DNA of 64,000 nt, taken from NCBI GenBank assembly GCA_014804795.1, contig JAAUZC010000044.1, forward strand, positions 62,001-126,000, read 5' to 3'. A program made the position numbers and the translations under genes. Within the stretch, counting starts at the first letter, position 1. Each line of letters opens with the position of its first letter. The DNA is from Lachnospiraceae bacterium (GTDB lineage: Bacteria > Bacillota > Clostridia > Lachnospirales > Lachnospiraceae). The notes below the pieces were generated by a model, which saw only the letters and a list, made by a program, of their open reading frames with translations, was not told the DNA's origin and did not search any database. Shown here one piece after another: positions 1 through 8,147 of this stretch.

Positions 1-165
1 GACCAGCTTATACCGGAACCCCTCGCCGAGCCCGAATATCATATGCAGTTTTTGGGAATCCACACAGCCGGAAAGCCCCAGGCAGACAGGCTCTTTCTTT
101 TTTAATTTTTTCTGTATTTCCTCAAACTCGCCCAACTCCCGCAGAGGCGCTCTCAATGCTTCCAT
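1..165 (-). CDS. mfd: Transcription-repair coupling factor Mfd, N-terminal fragment (runs off window)
   Basis: About 55 N-terminal codons are present, starting at an ATG at 165 on the minus strand; the rest lies left of the window. The encoded start (MEALRAPLREL, then a Lys-rich helix and PVCLGLSGCVDSQK) resembles the N-terminal region of Mfd, the ATPase that removes RNA polymerase stalled at DNA lesions and recruits UvrA. The reading frame overlaps the 3' end of pth by 44 bases, so the two are probably co-transcribed and translationally coupled. The pth-mfd order is common in Firmicutes and supports the call. Only a short stretch is visible, so the identification rests partly on context. Confidence 0.75.
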   Translation of the reverse strand, partial: MEALRAPLRELGEFEEIQKKLKKKEPVCLGLSGCVDSQKLHMIFGLGEGFRYKLV

Positions 166-787
166 GTTTCTCTCCGTCGCTTTCTGATATCCTGTTGCTT
201 CCTTCTGTTTTCTTTTTCGCCTTTTTCCTGTTGAACAGGTTCATGGCTTTATCAGCTCCGTCCGTCACCATAACCTCCACCGCTTTCACTGCTTCCGCAA
301 CACCCTCATCCACAAGTTTCCGCTCCTCTTTGGAAAAGTGCCCCAGTACATAATCCACCAGATCCCACTCTTTCGGCTTTTCTCCCACTCCCATACGGAT
401 CCGTTTAAAATTCTCCGTCCCGAGATGCGCAATAATGTTCTTTAACCCATTATGCCCCCCGGCACTCCCCTTCTTCCGGATTCTGATTGACCCAACCTCC
501 AGCGAAATGTCATCCGAAATAACGATCAGTTCCTCCTCCGCGTCTATCTTGTAATAGTCTGTGATCTCCCGGACGCTCTCACCGCTTAAATTCATATAAG
601 TCTGAGGTTTTACAAGAATTACTCTCTGCCCCTCAATCACGCCTTTTCCAAATAACGCCTTATATCCTTTCTCCCGCACTGCTATACTATATTTCTCCGC
701 CAGTGCATCTATCACATCAAAGCCGACATTATGCCTTGTATTTTCGTACTTTTTTTCCGGATTCCCCAGACCAACGATGCAGTACAT
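122..787 (-). CDS. pth: Peptidyl-tRNA hydrolase
   Basis: Cytosolic enzyme that releases peptides from peptidyl-tRNA dropped by ribosomes. The start at 787 (MYCIVGLGNP) is preferred over an in-frame ATG 54 bases upstream because it follows an AGGAGAGGG ribosome site and gives the family N-terminus. Family motifs are visible: GLGNPEKKYENTRHNVGF with the catalytic His, KPQTYMNLSG, and DDISLEVG followed by KGSAGGHNGLKNI. The 221-aa product is longer than the usual 185-190 aa because of a hydrophilic, Lys/Ser-rich C-terminal tail that overlaps the start of mfd. I infer the tail is dispensable for catalysis. Confidence 0.96.
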   Translation of the reverse strand: MYCIVGLGNPEKKYENTRHNVGFDVIDALAEKYSIAVREKGYKALFGKGVIEGQRVILVKPQTYMNLSGESVREITDYYKIDAEEELIVISDDISLEVGSIRIRKKGSAGGHNGLKNIIAHLGTENFKRIRMGVGEKPKEWDLVDYVLGHFSKEERKLVDEGVAEAVKAVEVMVTDGADKAMNLFNRKKAKKKTEGSNRISESDGEKHGSIESASAGVGRV

Positions 788-1124
788 CTTTCCCTCTCCT
801 CTTTCCCACTCACTTCTTTTCTTTTTCCAAAATCCGAACATTCTGTACTCTTCTTTCCCCGTCAGATATTTTCAAATTTCCTCATTTTTATGAAGTCTTC
901 CCCATTCTACCAAACTGCCTCTTATTTCACAAGTAAATTCTTCTGTAACCGGTTCTGCCGGCACGAAATCGTCCTGCAGCCCCGTCGGTGAAATATTTCT
1001 CCGGTGGGGCCGCTTACCAACGAATTTCCCCGGCTCTCGAGCATGCAAAAGAAGCCACAGTAATGCGGCTTCCTTCTTCCAATTCATTTGTAGTGGATTT
1101 TTCTTATGTCATTTCTTCTTGGAT
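788..1124. other. Intergenic region between spoVG and pth
   Basis: Roughly 340 bases without a convincing gene. A 71-codon minus-strand frame (872-1087) has a composition unlike a protein and no ribosome site. The spoVG terminator lies inside this stretch, and the remainder presumably holds the pth promoter, which I could not place. Confidence 0.5.
1047..1072 (-). terminator. Rho-independent terminator after spoVG
   Basis: On the minus strand GAAGCCGC, a 6-base loop and GTGGCTTC form an 8-pair stem, followed by TTTT. It lies about 50 bases past the spoVG stop codon and most likely ends the glgC-glgD-spoVG transcript. Confidence 0.75.
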
Positions 1125-1409
1125 TTATTCTGTCATCTCTTCAAAGTCCGGCTCCAGCAGTGCTTTCTCATATCCGTCTAAAATAATGGATTGGATCTTT
1201 TCTCTTGTGTCCGAGTTTATGGGATGTGCAATATCTCTATATTCGCCGTCAGCTGATTTCTTGCTTGGCATAGCGATGAACAATCCCTTTTCGCCCTCGA
1301 TAATCTTGATGTCGTGAATCGCAAACTCGTTGTCCAGGGTAATGGAGACAATCGCTCTCATCCGCCCTTCTTTTGTGATTTTTCGTACTCTTACATCTGT
1401 TATCTGCAT
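1125..1409 (-). CDS. spoVG: Septation/sporulation regulator SpoVG
   Basis: Small nucleic-acid-binding regulator that affects septation, capsule and sporulation genes in Firmicutes. The 94-aa length and sequence match the family: [11 protein letters not shown] at the N-terminus, [11 protein letters not shown] and [10 protein letters not shown] in the middle, and FRDIAHPI-like [10 protein letters not shown] followed by a long C-terminal helix. The conserved acidic tail is present (EPDFEEMTE). An AAAAGGGG ribosome site precedes the ATG. It follows glgD by 66 bases on the same strand, so it may share the glgC-glgD transcript as well as having its own promoter. Confidence 0.96.
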   Translation of the reverse strand: MQITDVRVRKITKEGRMRAIVSITLDNEFAIHDIKIIEGEKGLFIAMPSKKSADGEYRDIAHPINSDTREKIQSIILDGYEKALLEPDFEEMTE

Positions 1410-1475
1410 AGCCTCGACCCCTTTTCTTATTTGTGACTTTCACCAAGGGCTTATGGTTTTGTCACAGGACCTTAT

Positions 1476-2594
1476 CTACATGACATATCTGTCGTTTCTT
1501 TCCACCACTATTTTTATTCCGTCTTCTCCTTTGTAGTATGAATTTGCTTTCATCGTGCCTCTGCTTTCCACGATGCAGTTCTCAATGTAAGTATTATCAC
1601 CGATATACACATCATTGAGAATAATGGAATTTTTGATACAACAGTTATTGCCAATGTATGCTTCTTTAAATACAATGGAGTTTTCCACCGTTCCATTGAC
1701 AATACAGCCGCTTGCTACCAGGCTGTTTTTAATTCTTGCCCCCACATTATATTTTGCGGGCGGCTGGTCATCCACTTTTGAGTAGATGTCCGGATATTCT
1801 CTGAAAAAATAATTTCTGATATCCGGTTTTAAGAAATCCATGTTTGTGTCGAAATAATCTTCAACGCTCGCGATATTCCGCCAGTAATCTTTGATCTTAT
1901 AGCCGTAAATATGCTTCATACCTTTATAGCGTATCAGAATGTCTCTTACAAAATCATAACGCTCTTCTTCAACACTCCGCTCAATCATTTCAATAAGCTG
2001 ACGTCTTCTGATCACGTAGATACCACAGGAAATCGTATTGGATTTGGCAAGCAGCGGTTTTTCCTCAAAATCCTCTATCCGGCTTTCTTCGTTCATCTTC
2101 ACCGTGCCGTAGCGCTCAAAGTTTGTGTCTTCGGGCATGTCCTTACATACTACTGTGATATCAGCCTTCTTATTAATATGATATTCTAAAAGTTTGTTAA
2201 AGTCAATCTTATAAACGCAATCTGCCGAAGCAATAATAACATAAGGCTCGTGGCTGTTCTTTAAAAAGCTGATATTCTGGTTGATGGCATCCGCTGTACC
2301 TCTGTACCAGAATCCGTTATCTGCCGTGATCGTCGGCGTAAATACAAACAGACCTCCCTGTTTTCTGCCGAAGTCCCACCATTTGGAAGAACTCAAATGT
2401 TCGTTCAGGCTTCCTGCATTATATTGTGTAAACACTCCCACTTTCTGGACGCGGGAATTTGCCATACTGCTCAGTGCAAAGTCGATCGCTCTGTAGCTGC
2501 CTGCTATCGGCATAGCGCCCACCGCACGTTTTTCCGATAACGAACCGAGCTTATGGTTCGTACCGCCTGCTAAAATAATACCTATCGCTCTCAT
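1476..2594 (-). CDS. glgD: Glucose-1-phosphate adenylyltransferase subunit GlgD
   Basis: Regulatory or partner subunit of ADP-glucose pyrophosphorylase in glycogen synthesis; Firmicutes typically encode GlgC and GlgD as a pair. The 372-aa protein has an N-terminal nucleotidyltransferase fold (MRAIGIILAGG, then a substrate region that lacks the canonical GxGxRL-TxxRAKPAV arrangement of the catalytic subunit) and a C-terminal left-handed beta-helix with hexapeptide repeats (NSIVFKEAYIG, NSIILNDVYIG). The degraded N-terminal loop (NHKLGSLSEKRAVGAMPIAG) is expected for GlgD. It starts 25 bases after glgC with a GAGAGGAG ribosome site, so the two form an operon. Confidence 0.94.
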   Translation of the reverse strand: MRAIGIILAGGTNHKLGSLSEKRAVGAMPIAGSYRAIDFALSSMANSRVQKVGVFTQYNAGSLNEHLSSSKWWDFGRKQGGLFVFTPTITADNGFWYRGTADAINQNISFLKNSHEPYVIIASADCVYKIDFNKLLEYHINKKADITVVCKDMPEDTNFERYGTVKMNEESRIEDFEEKPLLAKSNTISCGIYVIRRRQLIEMIERSVEEERYDFVRDILIRYKGMKHIYGYKIKDYWRNIASVEDYFDTNMDFLKPDIRNYFFREYPDIYSKVDDQPPAKYNVGARIKNSLVASGCIVNGTVENSIVFKEAYIGNNCCIKNSIILNDVYIGDNTYIENCIVESRGTMKANSYYKGEDGIKIVVERNDRYVM

Positions 2595-2619
2595 GAATAA
2601 ATTATGCTCCTCTCCGGCA

Positions 2620-3888
2620 TTATTCCCCTGCCTTAATCATTGTTCTTCCGCTCGAAAGATATAAATCAGGATAGTCTTCCTGCACTGTCACGCCGCCGAT
2701 ACAAACATTCTTTCCGATCGTTACATCATTGGGGATCACGCTTCTTTCGCCGACAGTACATAATCCATGATTATAGATATGCGGGTCGGTCTCATTATCT
2801 TTTTCTTCACCGATACCCATTTTAACACGATCGCCGATCGTTACATTTTCTGCAATGATCACTTTATTCAGTTCTCCGCCCTGCCCGATCTTCGTGTCAT
2901 TCATAATGATCGAATCCCGCACAACCGTACCTGCTCCAACCACCACGTTACAGCCGATCACCGAATTATAAACTTTACCGTAGATCTCCGTTCCTTCACC
3001 GATAATACTTCTCTCCACTTCGCTGTCCTCGGAGAAATACTGCGGCGGCAGAGCATCCGACTTCGTGTAGATCTTCCAATATTCTTCATACAGGTTAAAT
3101 TCCGGCACGATATCTATAAGTTCCATATTCGCTTCCCAGTAAGAGTGAAGCGTTCCCACATCTTTCCAGTAACCGTTGAACTCATACGCATACAGCGGAT
3201 AGTCATTATCCTTGCAATACGGAATCACATGCTTACCAAAATCAAGGTGCGGCTGATCGGCATTTTTCACTAAAGCCTCTCTCAGTGTCTTCCAGTTAAA
3301 GATGTAGATACCCATGGATGCAAGATTGCTGCGGGGCTTCGCCGGTTTCTCCTCAAAATCAACAATCTTCTTTGCTTCGTCGGTAATCATGATTCCGAAA
3401 CGGCTTGCTTCCTCCCAGGGTACAGGCATAACCGCGATCGTCACGTCCGCATTGTTTTCCCTATGGAAATCAAGCATCGCCTCATAGTCCATCTTATAAA
3501 TATGGTCTCCCGAAAGGATCAACACATATTCCGGATTATAGCTGTCCATATATTCAATATTCTGGAAAATTGCATTTGCAGTACCCGTATACCACTCTGT
3601 GCTTTCAATTTTTTCATACGGAGGAAGCACTGTCACGCCGCCGATATTTCTGTCGAGATCCCAGGGAATACCGATTCCGATATGGGTGTTCAGACGAAGC
3701 GGCTGGTACTGTGTCAGTACACCTACTGTATCAACTCCGGAATTGATGCAGTTACTGAGCGGGAAATCGATAATTCTGTATTTTCCACCAAATGCAACTG
3801 CGGGTTTTGCAACTTTCGAGGTCAGAATACCCAGTCGGCTTCCCTGACCACCTGCCAGGAGCATGGCAATCATCTCTTTTTTAATCAT
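2620..3888 (-). CDS. glgC: Glucose-1-phosphate adenylyltransferase, catalytic subunit GlgC
   Basis: Makes ADP-glucose from ATP and glucose-1-phosphate, the committed step of bacterial glycogen synthesis. The 422-aa protein has the intact nucleotide loop [20 protein letters not shown] near residues 11-30, [14 protein letters not shown], the sugar-phosphate region [19 protein letters not shown] and a C-terminal beta-helix. The ATG follows a GAGGTGATGCT ribosome site. It is the first gene of glgC-glgD, behind a recognisable promoter at 3933-3961. No other glycogen genes (glgA, glgB, glgP) are nearby in the window. Confidence 0.96.
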   Translation of the reverse strand: MIKKEMIAMLLAGGQGSRLGILTSKVAKPAVAFGGKYRIIDFPLSNCINSGVDTVGVLTQYQPLRLNTHIGIGIPWDLDRNIGGVTVLPPYEKIESTEWYTGTANAIFQNIEYMDSYNPEYVLILSGDHIYKMDYEAMLDFHRENNADVTIAVMPVPWEEASRFGIMITDEAKKIVDFEEKPAKPRSNLASMGIYIFNWKTLREALVKNADQPHLDFGKHVIPYCKDNDYPLYAYEFNGYWKDVGTLHSYWEANMELIDIVPEFNLYEEYWKIYTKSDALPPQYFSEDSEVERSIIGEGTEIYGKVYNSVIGCNVVVGAGTVVRDSIIMNDTKIGQGGELNKVIIAENVTIGDRVKMGIGEEKDNETDPHIYNHGLCTVGERSVIPNDVTIGKNVCIGGVTVQEDYPDLYLSSGRTMIKAGE

Positions 3889-3932
3889 AGCATCACCTCA
3901 ATATTTTACAGAATGTTAAATTTCTTTTTCTC

Positions 3933-3961
3933 AGTATAGCACAAGCCTGTTAAAAAGTGAA
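3933..3961 (-). promoter_or_regulatory. Sigma-A-type promoter of glgC-glgD
   Basis: On the minus strand TTCACT, a 17-base spacer and TATACT, about 45 bases upstream of the glgC start codon. The -10 box is strong and the -35 box is one mismatch from TTGACT. Confidence 0.6.
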
Positions 3962-4087
3962 TAATAAATCAAAAAAATACTTCCATTTTTTGTAACTATT
4001 ATTCACTGTTTTGGCAAAATCCGCATTGTTTTTTTATGTTTTTTACATATTCCTTATTTTTTCATCTTTTTTCTTTTCTTTTTTGCC

Positions 4088-4116
4088 TTGATAGTGTACG
4101 ATTTCGAGGTTAGAAT
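4088..4116 (+). promoter_or_regulatory. Putative promoter of murC
   Basis: TTGATA, a 17-base spacer and TAGAAT, embedded in AT-rich sequence. If used, the murC transcript would begin with a leader of about 230 bases that contains the hairpins described at 4130-4330. Confidence 0.5.
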
Positions 4117-4129
4117 ATATAATATAATA

Positions 4130-4330
4130 AGCGCAGATAAAAACCAAGCGACGCGAAGCGGCATTTGGTTTTTATGCGCTGTTAACGAGCAAACGCCCGA
4201 TGGAATCGGGCATATAAGCGCAATGCGAACTACGTTCGCGTTAAGCGCGAGTTTGCGAGTTTCTATCAAAAGAGCGGACCTCTGCGGAAGAACTTCTGCA
4301 AGCGCGTCAGCGCAGGTTTGCGAGTTCCAC
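4130..4330 (+). ncRNA. Structured 5' leader or multi-hairpin element upstream of murC
   Basis: About 200 GC-rich bases packed with inverted repeats in otherwise AT-rich intergenic DNA. One arm pairs ATAAAAACCAA with TTGGTTTTTAT around a 17-base GC-rich loop, closed outside by GCGC/GCGC. A second is GCCCGAT-GGA-ATCGGGC. A third pairs GCGAAC and GTTCGC across TAC, again closed by flanking GCGC/GCGC. The word TTTGCGAGTT occurs twice (near 4253 and 4316). No protein fits and it matches no riboswitch class I know. It may be a cis-regulatory leader of murC or a mobile palindromic repeat that landed there. Confidence 0.5.
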
Positions 4331-4356
4331 AACCTAAATTTAGAAGAGGTATTACA

Positions 4357-5736
4357 ATGTATCAGATTCATTTTGACAAGCCAATACATGTTCACTTTAT
4401 CGGCATCGGCGGCATCAGCATGAGCGGACTGGCGGAAATCCTTTTGTCGGAGGGTTTTACCGTTTCCGGTTCCGACAGGGAACGCTCCCCTTTGACGGAA
4501 ATGCTCACAGAAAAGGGCGCGATCATCAAATACGGGCAGCGTCGTGATAACATCACAGATGACATCGACCTTGTTGTCTACACCAGTGCCATTCACCCCG
4601 ATAATCCTGAATTTCTCGCGATGAAAGAGAAGGGACTTCCCTCTCTCACAAGGGCTGAGCTTCTCGGCCAGATGATGCGGCAGTACAAAACGGCCATCGC
4701 CATCAGCGGAACCCACGGCAAGACGACAACCACCGCCATGCTCTCCGATATTTTACTGCAGGGAGATACGGATCCAACCCTTTCCATCGGCGGAATTTTA
4801 AAATCCATCGGCGGAAATTACCGGGTAGGCGGTCCCGATTATTTTGTCACGGAAGCCTGTGAATATACGAACAGCTTTTTAAGTTTTTTCCCAAAGATCG
4901 GTATTATCCTGAACGTACAGGAAGACCATCTGGATTTCTTTAAAGATCTGGCAGATATCCGTAAGTCATTCCACGCTTTCGCAAAGCTTTTACCCGCGGA
5001 TGGCTGTCTGATCATCAACGGCGATATCGAAAATTATGAGGAACTGTCCGAAGGGATCGCCTGCCCTGTCATCACTTTCGGTATGCAGGCGGGATGCGAT
5101 TACTATCCCGCGGATATTTCCTATGATAATACAGGAAAACCTTCTTTTGTATGTCACGGACCGGAAAACTATACATTGTCTGTGACGCTCGGCATGCCCG
5201 GCAGCCACAATATCGCCAACGCGCTGCCCGCCATTGCTGTCGCCCATAAATTTGGTCTGCCGGACGATATTATTCGTCTGGCGCTTTCCCATTTTGAGGG
5301 CACAGACAGGCGTTTTGACTACAAGGGTGAGATCGGCGGCGTCACTGTGATCGACGATTACGCCCACCATCCCACAGAAATAGAAGCTACTTTGTCGGCG
5401 GCCGCTCACTATCCCCACAAGAGGCTCTGGTGTGTATTCCAGCCCCATACCTACAGCCGCACAAAGGCATTTTTAGCGGACTTTGCGGAAGCGCTCTCGG
5501 CGGCTGACCATGTGGTACTGGCGGATATTTATGCGGCCCGTGAAACAGATACGCTGGGAATCTCATCCAGAGATCTGCAGCGCAGAATAAAGGAACTTGG
5601 AAAAGCCTGTGATTACTTCCCATCTTTTGATGAAATTGAAAATTTCCTTTTGGAAAATTGCACAGCGGGAGATTTGTTGATAACTATGGGAGCCGGAGAT
5701 GTCCATAAAATCGGCGAAAATCTTCTCGGAATCTGA
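4357..5736 (+). CDS. murC: UDP-N-acetylmuramate--L-alanine ligase
   Basis: Adds L-alanine to UDP-MurNAc, the first peptide step of peptidoglycan synthesis, in the cytosol. The start at 4357 follows AGAAGAGG and gives 459 aa, normal for MurC; an in-frame TTG 39 bases upstream lacks a ribosome site. The N-terminal Rossmann motif HFIGIGGISMSGLAE (about residues 13-27), the ATP loop GTHGKTTTT (118-126), EACEYTNSF and ILNVQEDHLD, and the C-terminal DDYAHHPTEI and FQPHTYSRT motifs are all intact. It stands alone: a terminator follows directly and the next genes belong to replication. Confidence 0.97.
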   Translation: MYQIHFDKPIHVHFIGIGGISMSGLAEILLSEGFTVSGSDRERSPLTEMLTEKGAIIKYGQRRDNITDDIDLVVYTSAIHPDNPEFLAMKEKGLPSLTRAELLGQMMRQYKTAIAISGTHGKTTTTAMLSDILLQGDTDPTLSIGGILKSIGGNYRVGGPDYFVTEACEYTNSFLSFFPKIGIILNVQEDHLDFFKDLADIRKSFHAFAKLLPADGCLIINGDIENYEELSEGIACPVITFGMQAGCDYYPADISYDNTGKPSFVCHGPENYTLSVTLGMPGSHNIANALPAIAVAHKFGLPDDIIRLALSHFEGTDRRFDYKGEIGGVTVIDDYAHHPTEIEATLSAAAHYPHKRLWCVFQPHTYSRTKAFLADFAEALSAADHVVLADIYAARETDTLGISSRDLQRRIKELGKACDYFPSFDEIENFLLENCTAGDLLITMGAGDVHKIGENLLGI

Positions 5737-5745
5737 TCTTTCCAC

Positions 5746-5799
5746 ATATCCACATTTTTCTGTCCCTTTACGGGTGCAGAAAATATGTGGATATTTTTA
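5746..5799 (+). terminator. Terminator of murC made of DnaA-box-like arms
   Basis: TATCCACATTTTTCTG and CAGAAAATATGTGGATA form a long stem around a 14-base loop, followed by TTTTTAC. The stem arms carry TATCCACA on one strand and its complement on the other, so the same DNA also resembles paired DnaA boxes. Confidence 0.7.
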
Positions 5800-5871
5800 C
5801 TTTTTGGAAGATTTTTTCAGAGAACGGTTTTTTCAGTATCTATCGGACTTTTTAAGATGCGGACGCCAATT

Positions 5872-5880
5872 TTATCCACA
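5872..5880 (+). promoter_or_regulatory. Consensus-like DnaA box TTATCCACA
   Basis: TTATCCACA matches the TTATNCACA consensus exactly and is followed by two degenerate TTTCCACAA words at 5881-5900. It lies upstream of the DnaD/DnaC-type genes. An isolated DnaA box can regulate transcription; I see no AT-rich unwinding element or dnaA/dnaN gene that would make this an origin. Confidence 0.4.
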
Positions 5881-6016
5881 TTTCCACAATTTCCACAATT
5901 TGTCCGCATTTTTACATGAACTTTTGATTTCGCCATTTTGTCTATATCTTTTATAAAATCCCTATGCTATAATCAGTTCAGTTTTGGAAATAGAAAATCA
6001 GGGGATGATATACAAA

Positions 6017-7141
6017 ATGAACAGCTTGACAGTTTCACACGACTCTCATGCAGGCATGACTATGCTTTCCAATCGTTTCATCGATGAATATATGACAGAT
6101 GCCAATGATGCGCAGATGAAAATTTATCTCTATCTGCTCAGATGTGCCGGTACAGGACTCTCTACCGGTATTTCTGCGATTGCAGACCGCTTTAACTATA
6201 CGGAAAAGGATATTATACGCGCACTGCAGTACTGGGACCGGAAACATGTCATTTCCTTGTTGTACGATGATGCGAAAAGACTGGCCGGCATTCGTCTGGA
6301 AAATCTTGACAACAGACCTGCCGATATTGTTTCCATGCCGTCATCCGTACCCACACCGACGACAGCCGCGGCGGCATTGCCGCTGTCACGGCCGGTAGCG
6401 GAGCTACCCGCAATGGCATTTCCGGCGACCGGAACGCTTAAGACATCTTCATCGGCTGTCGATGTCCCCGCAGAATATGACAAGAGTGTCATAACTTTGG
6501 ACCGGGTGAAAGCATTTAAGCAGCAGGAAGAAACCGCCGAGCTTGTTTTTATTACAGAACAGTATCTGGGCAAGCCGCTCAGCACGGAAAATATCCGTTC
6601 CATTATTTTTATGGCAGATGTGCTGCACTTCAGCACAGATCTGATCGATCATTTGATCCAGTACTGTGTCGATCGGGGCAAAAAAGATTTCCGATATATT
6701 GAAAAAGTAGCCATAAACTGGGCGCAGGCCGGTGTCACCACACCGAAAGAAGCCTCCGCCTATGCCGTAAAATATGATAAAAATGTCTATACTGTCATGA
6801 ATGCGCTGGGCAGGACAGGCTCTCCCACCCAGAAAGAAGCTTCTTATATCCAGAAGTGGTTTCGGGAATATGGTTTTACACAGGATATGATCCTGGAAGC
6901 CTGCGCGCGCTGCAGCGTTGCCACGGACAAGCACCGTTTTGAATATACGGACGGCATTTTATCAAGCTGGCGCGATAATGGTTTACATAACATGCAGGAC
7001 ATCCGGGAAGCAGACACTGCTTTCCAAAAAAAGAAAAGTACGCGTGCTTCGCGCCCTGCCGCTTCCGCAAATCCTTTCCATCAGTTTAAACAAAATCAGT
7101 ACGATTACGATGAACTGCTGCAGAAAGTAAAGATCAACTAA
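6017..7141 (+). CDS. DnaD-type replication protein (DnaD/DnaB_2 domains)
   Basis: Likely primosomal protein that helps load the replicative helicase at the origin or at restart sites. The 374-aa product has an N-terminal winged-helix region (about residues 18-85, with KIYLYLLRCAGTG and DIIRALQYWDRKHVISL), a Pro/Ala-rich linker (about 105-155), and two DnaB_2-like helical repeats: one ending in the typical YIEKVAINWAQAGV and one ending in YTDGILSSWRDNGL. ATG 6017 is chosen, behind AGGGG; an ATG at 6005 is too close to that site. It lies 13 bases upstream of the helicase-loader ATPase, which supports a primosome operon. Confidence 0.88.
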   Translation: MNSLTVSHDSHAGMTMLSNRFIDEYMTDANDAQMKIYLYLLRCAGTGLSTGISAIADRFNYTEKDIIRALQYWDRKHVISLLYDDAKRLAGIRLENLDNRPADIVSMPSSVPTPTTAAAALPLSRPVAELPAMAFPATGTLKTSSSAVDVPAEYDKSVITLDRVKAFKQQEETAELVFITEQYLGKPLSTENIRSIIFMADVLHFSTDLIDHLIQYCVDRGKKDFRYIEKVAINWAQAGVTTPKEASAYAVKYDKNVYTVMNALGRTGSPTQKEASYIQKWFREYGFTQDMILEACARCSVATDKHRFEYTDGILSSWRDNGLHNMQDIREADTAFQKKKSTRASRPAASANPFHQFKQNQYDYDELLQKVKIN

Positions 7142-7154
7142 CAGGAGAGTAATT

Positions 7155-8108
7155 TTGGCTTTAATAAACGCACAATACGAATCTATTATCCGTGAATACG
7201 AAGAGAAGCAGACGAGAAACCGTCATCTGCTGGAAAAACGCCTGACCGAAATTCGGACGGCTTATCCGGAATATGCCGCTTTGGAGGATGCTTCCGCGTC
7301 CCTGTCTGTTTCTTTTACGAAGCGTTTGATCGCCGGCGAAGAAGGGGCAAGACAGGCGCTTTCAGCGTCTCTTAAGTCTCTGCATCAGAAAAAGGAAGAG
7401 TTCCTTTTGGAAAAGGGCTTTCCGGCTGACTATCTCGAGCCGGTCTGTGAATGCCCCGACTGTCAGGACACCGGCTATATCGGACAGAAAAAATGCCACT
7501 GTTTTGAACGGAAGATCATTGAACTTCTCTATCATCAAAGCAATCTTTCCGGCACCCTCGCACAGGAAAATTTCGACACGCTGTCCTACGCATATTTTTC
7601 AGGTCCGTCTCTTTCCGATTATAAAAAAGTGGTGGACATCAGCAAAGAGTTCGTCTCTTCTTTTGACAAGTGCAGCAAAAATCTTCTGTTTATGGGCACT
7701 GTAGGCACCGGAAAGACATTCCTGTCCAACTGTATCGCAAAAGCCCTGATTGACACTTCTCATTCCGTCATCTACTTCAGCGCCACAGAATTGTTTGACT
7801 CGTTTGCCGGATATGTTTTCGGCAAAGATAAAAATGCACTTGAAAATTTCTGCAATGACCTGTATCATTGTGATTTGGTAATTGTGGACGACCTCGGCAC
7901 GGAATTGGAAAGTTCCTTTGTCACTTCCTACTTTTTTTCTTTTTTGAATGAAAGACAGCAGCTTGGAAAATCCACTCTGATCACCACCAATCTGGATTTA
8001 AAGGAATTAAATCATAAATACAGCGACCGGATCTGTTCCCGGATCATCGGCAATTTTGAGATTTGCCTGTTGACCGGCCCCGATATCAGAATCCGCAAAA
8101 AAACTTAA
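7155..8108 (+). CDS. DnaC-type helicase loader ATPase (IstB/DnaI-like)
   Basis: AAA+ ATPase expected to deliver the replicative helicase to DNA. The 317-aa protein starts at a TTG 5 bases after AGGAGAG; no ATG lies nearby. Its N-terminal half contains a zinc-binding cluster of four Cys (CECPDCQDTG ... CHC), typical of DnaI-like loaders. The C-terminal half has Walker A GTVGTGKTFLSNCIAKAL, Walker B DLVIVDDLG, sensor TTNL, and ERQQLGKSTL and SRIIGNFEI. It directly follows the DnaD-type gene. It is not a transposon IstB protein: there is no IstA neighbour and the Cys cluster favours a chromosomal loader. Confidence 0.88.
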   Translation: MALINAQYESIIREYEEKQTRNRHLLEKRLTEIRTAYPEYAALEDASASLSVSFTKRLIAGEEGARQALSASLKSLHQKKEEFLLEKGFPADYLEPVCECPDCQDTGYIGQKKCHCFERKIIELLYHQSNLSGTLAQENFDTLSYAYFSGPSLSDYKKVVDISKEFVSSFDKCSKNLLFMGTVGTGKTFLSNCIAKALIDTSHSVIYFSATELFDSFAGYVFGKDKNALENFCNDLYHCDLVIVDDLGTELESSFVTSYFFSFLNERQQLGKSTLITTNLDLKELNHKYSDRICSRIIGNFEICLLTGPDIRIRKKT

Positions 8109-8147
8109 GCACCATACATCTTATTTTTTCAAAAGAAAGGACTTCTT

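Noticed and set aside
4054-4716. 220-codon minus-strand frame opposite the murC start
   Set aside because: It runs through the palindromic leader and antisense to murC. Composition and the lack of a ribosome site mark it as a shadow frame.
5737-6016. Possible chromosomal origin of replication
   Set aside because: Only one exact DnaA box, no dnaA/dnaN/gyr genes, and no AT-rich unwinding tract next to clustered boxes. Regulation of the primosome genes is the better reading.
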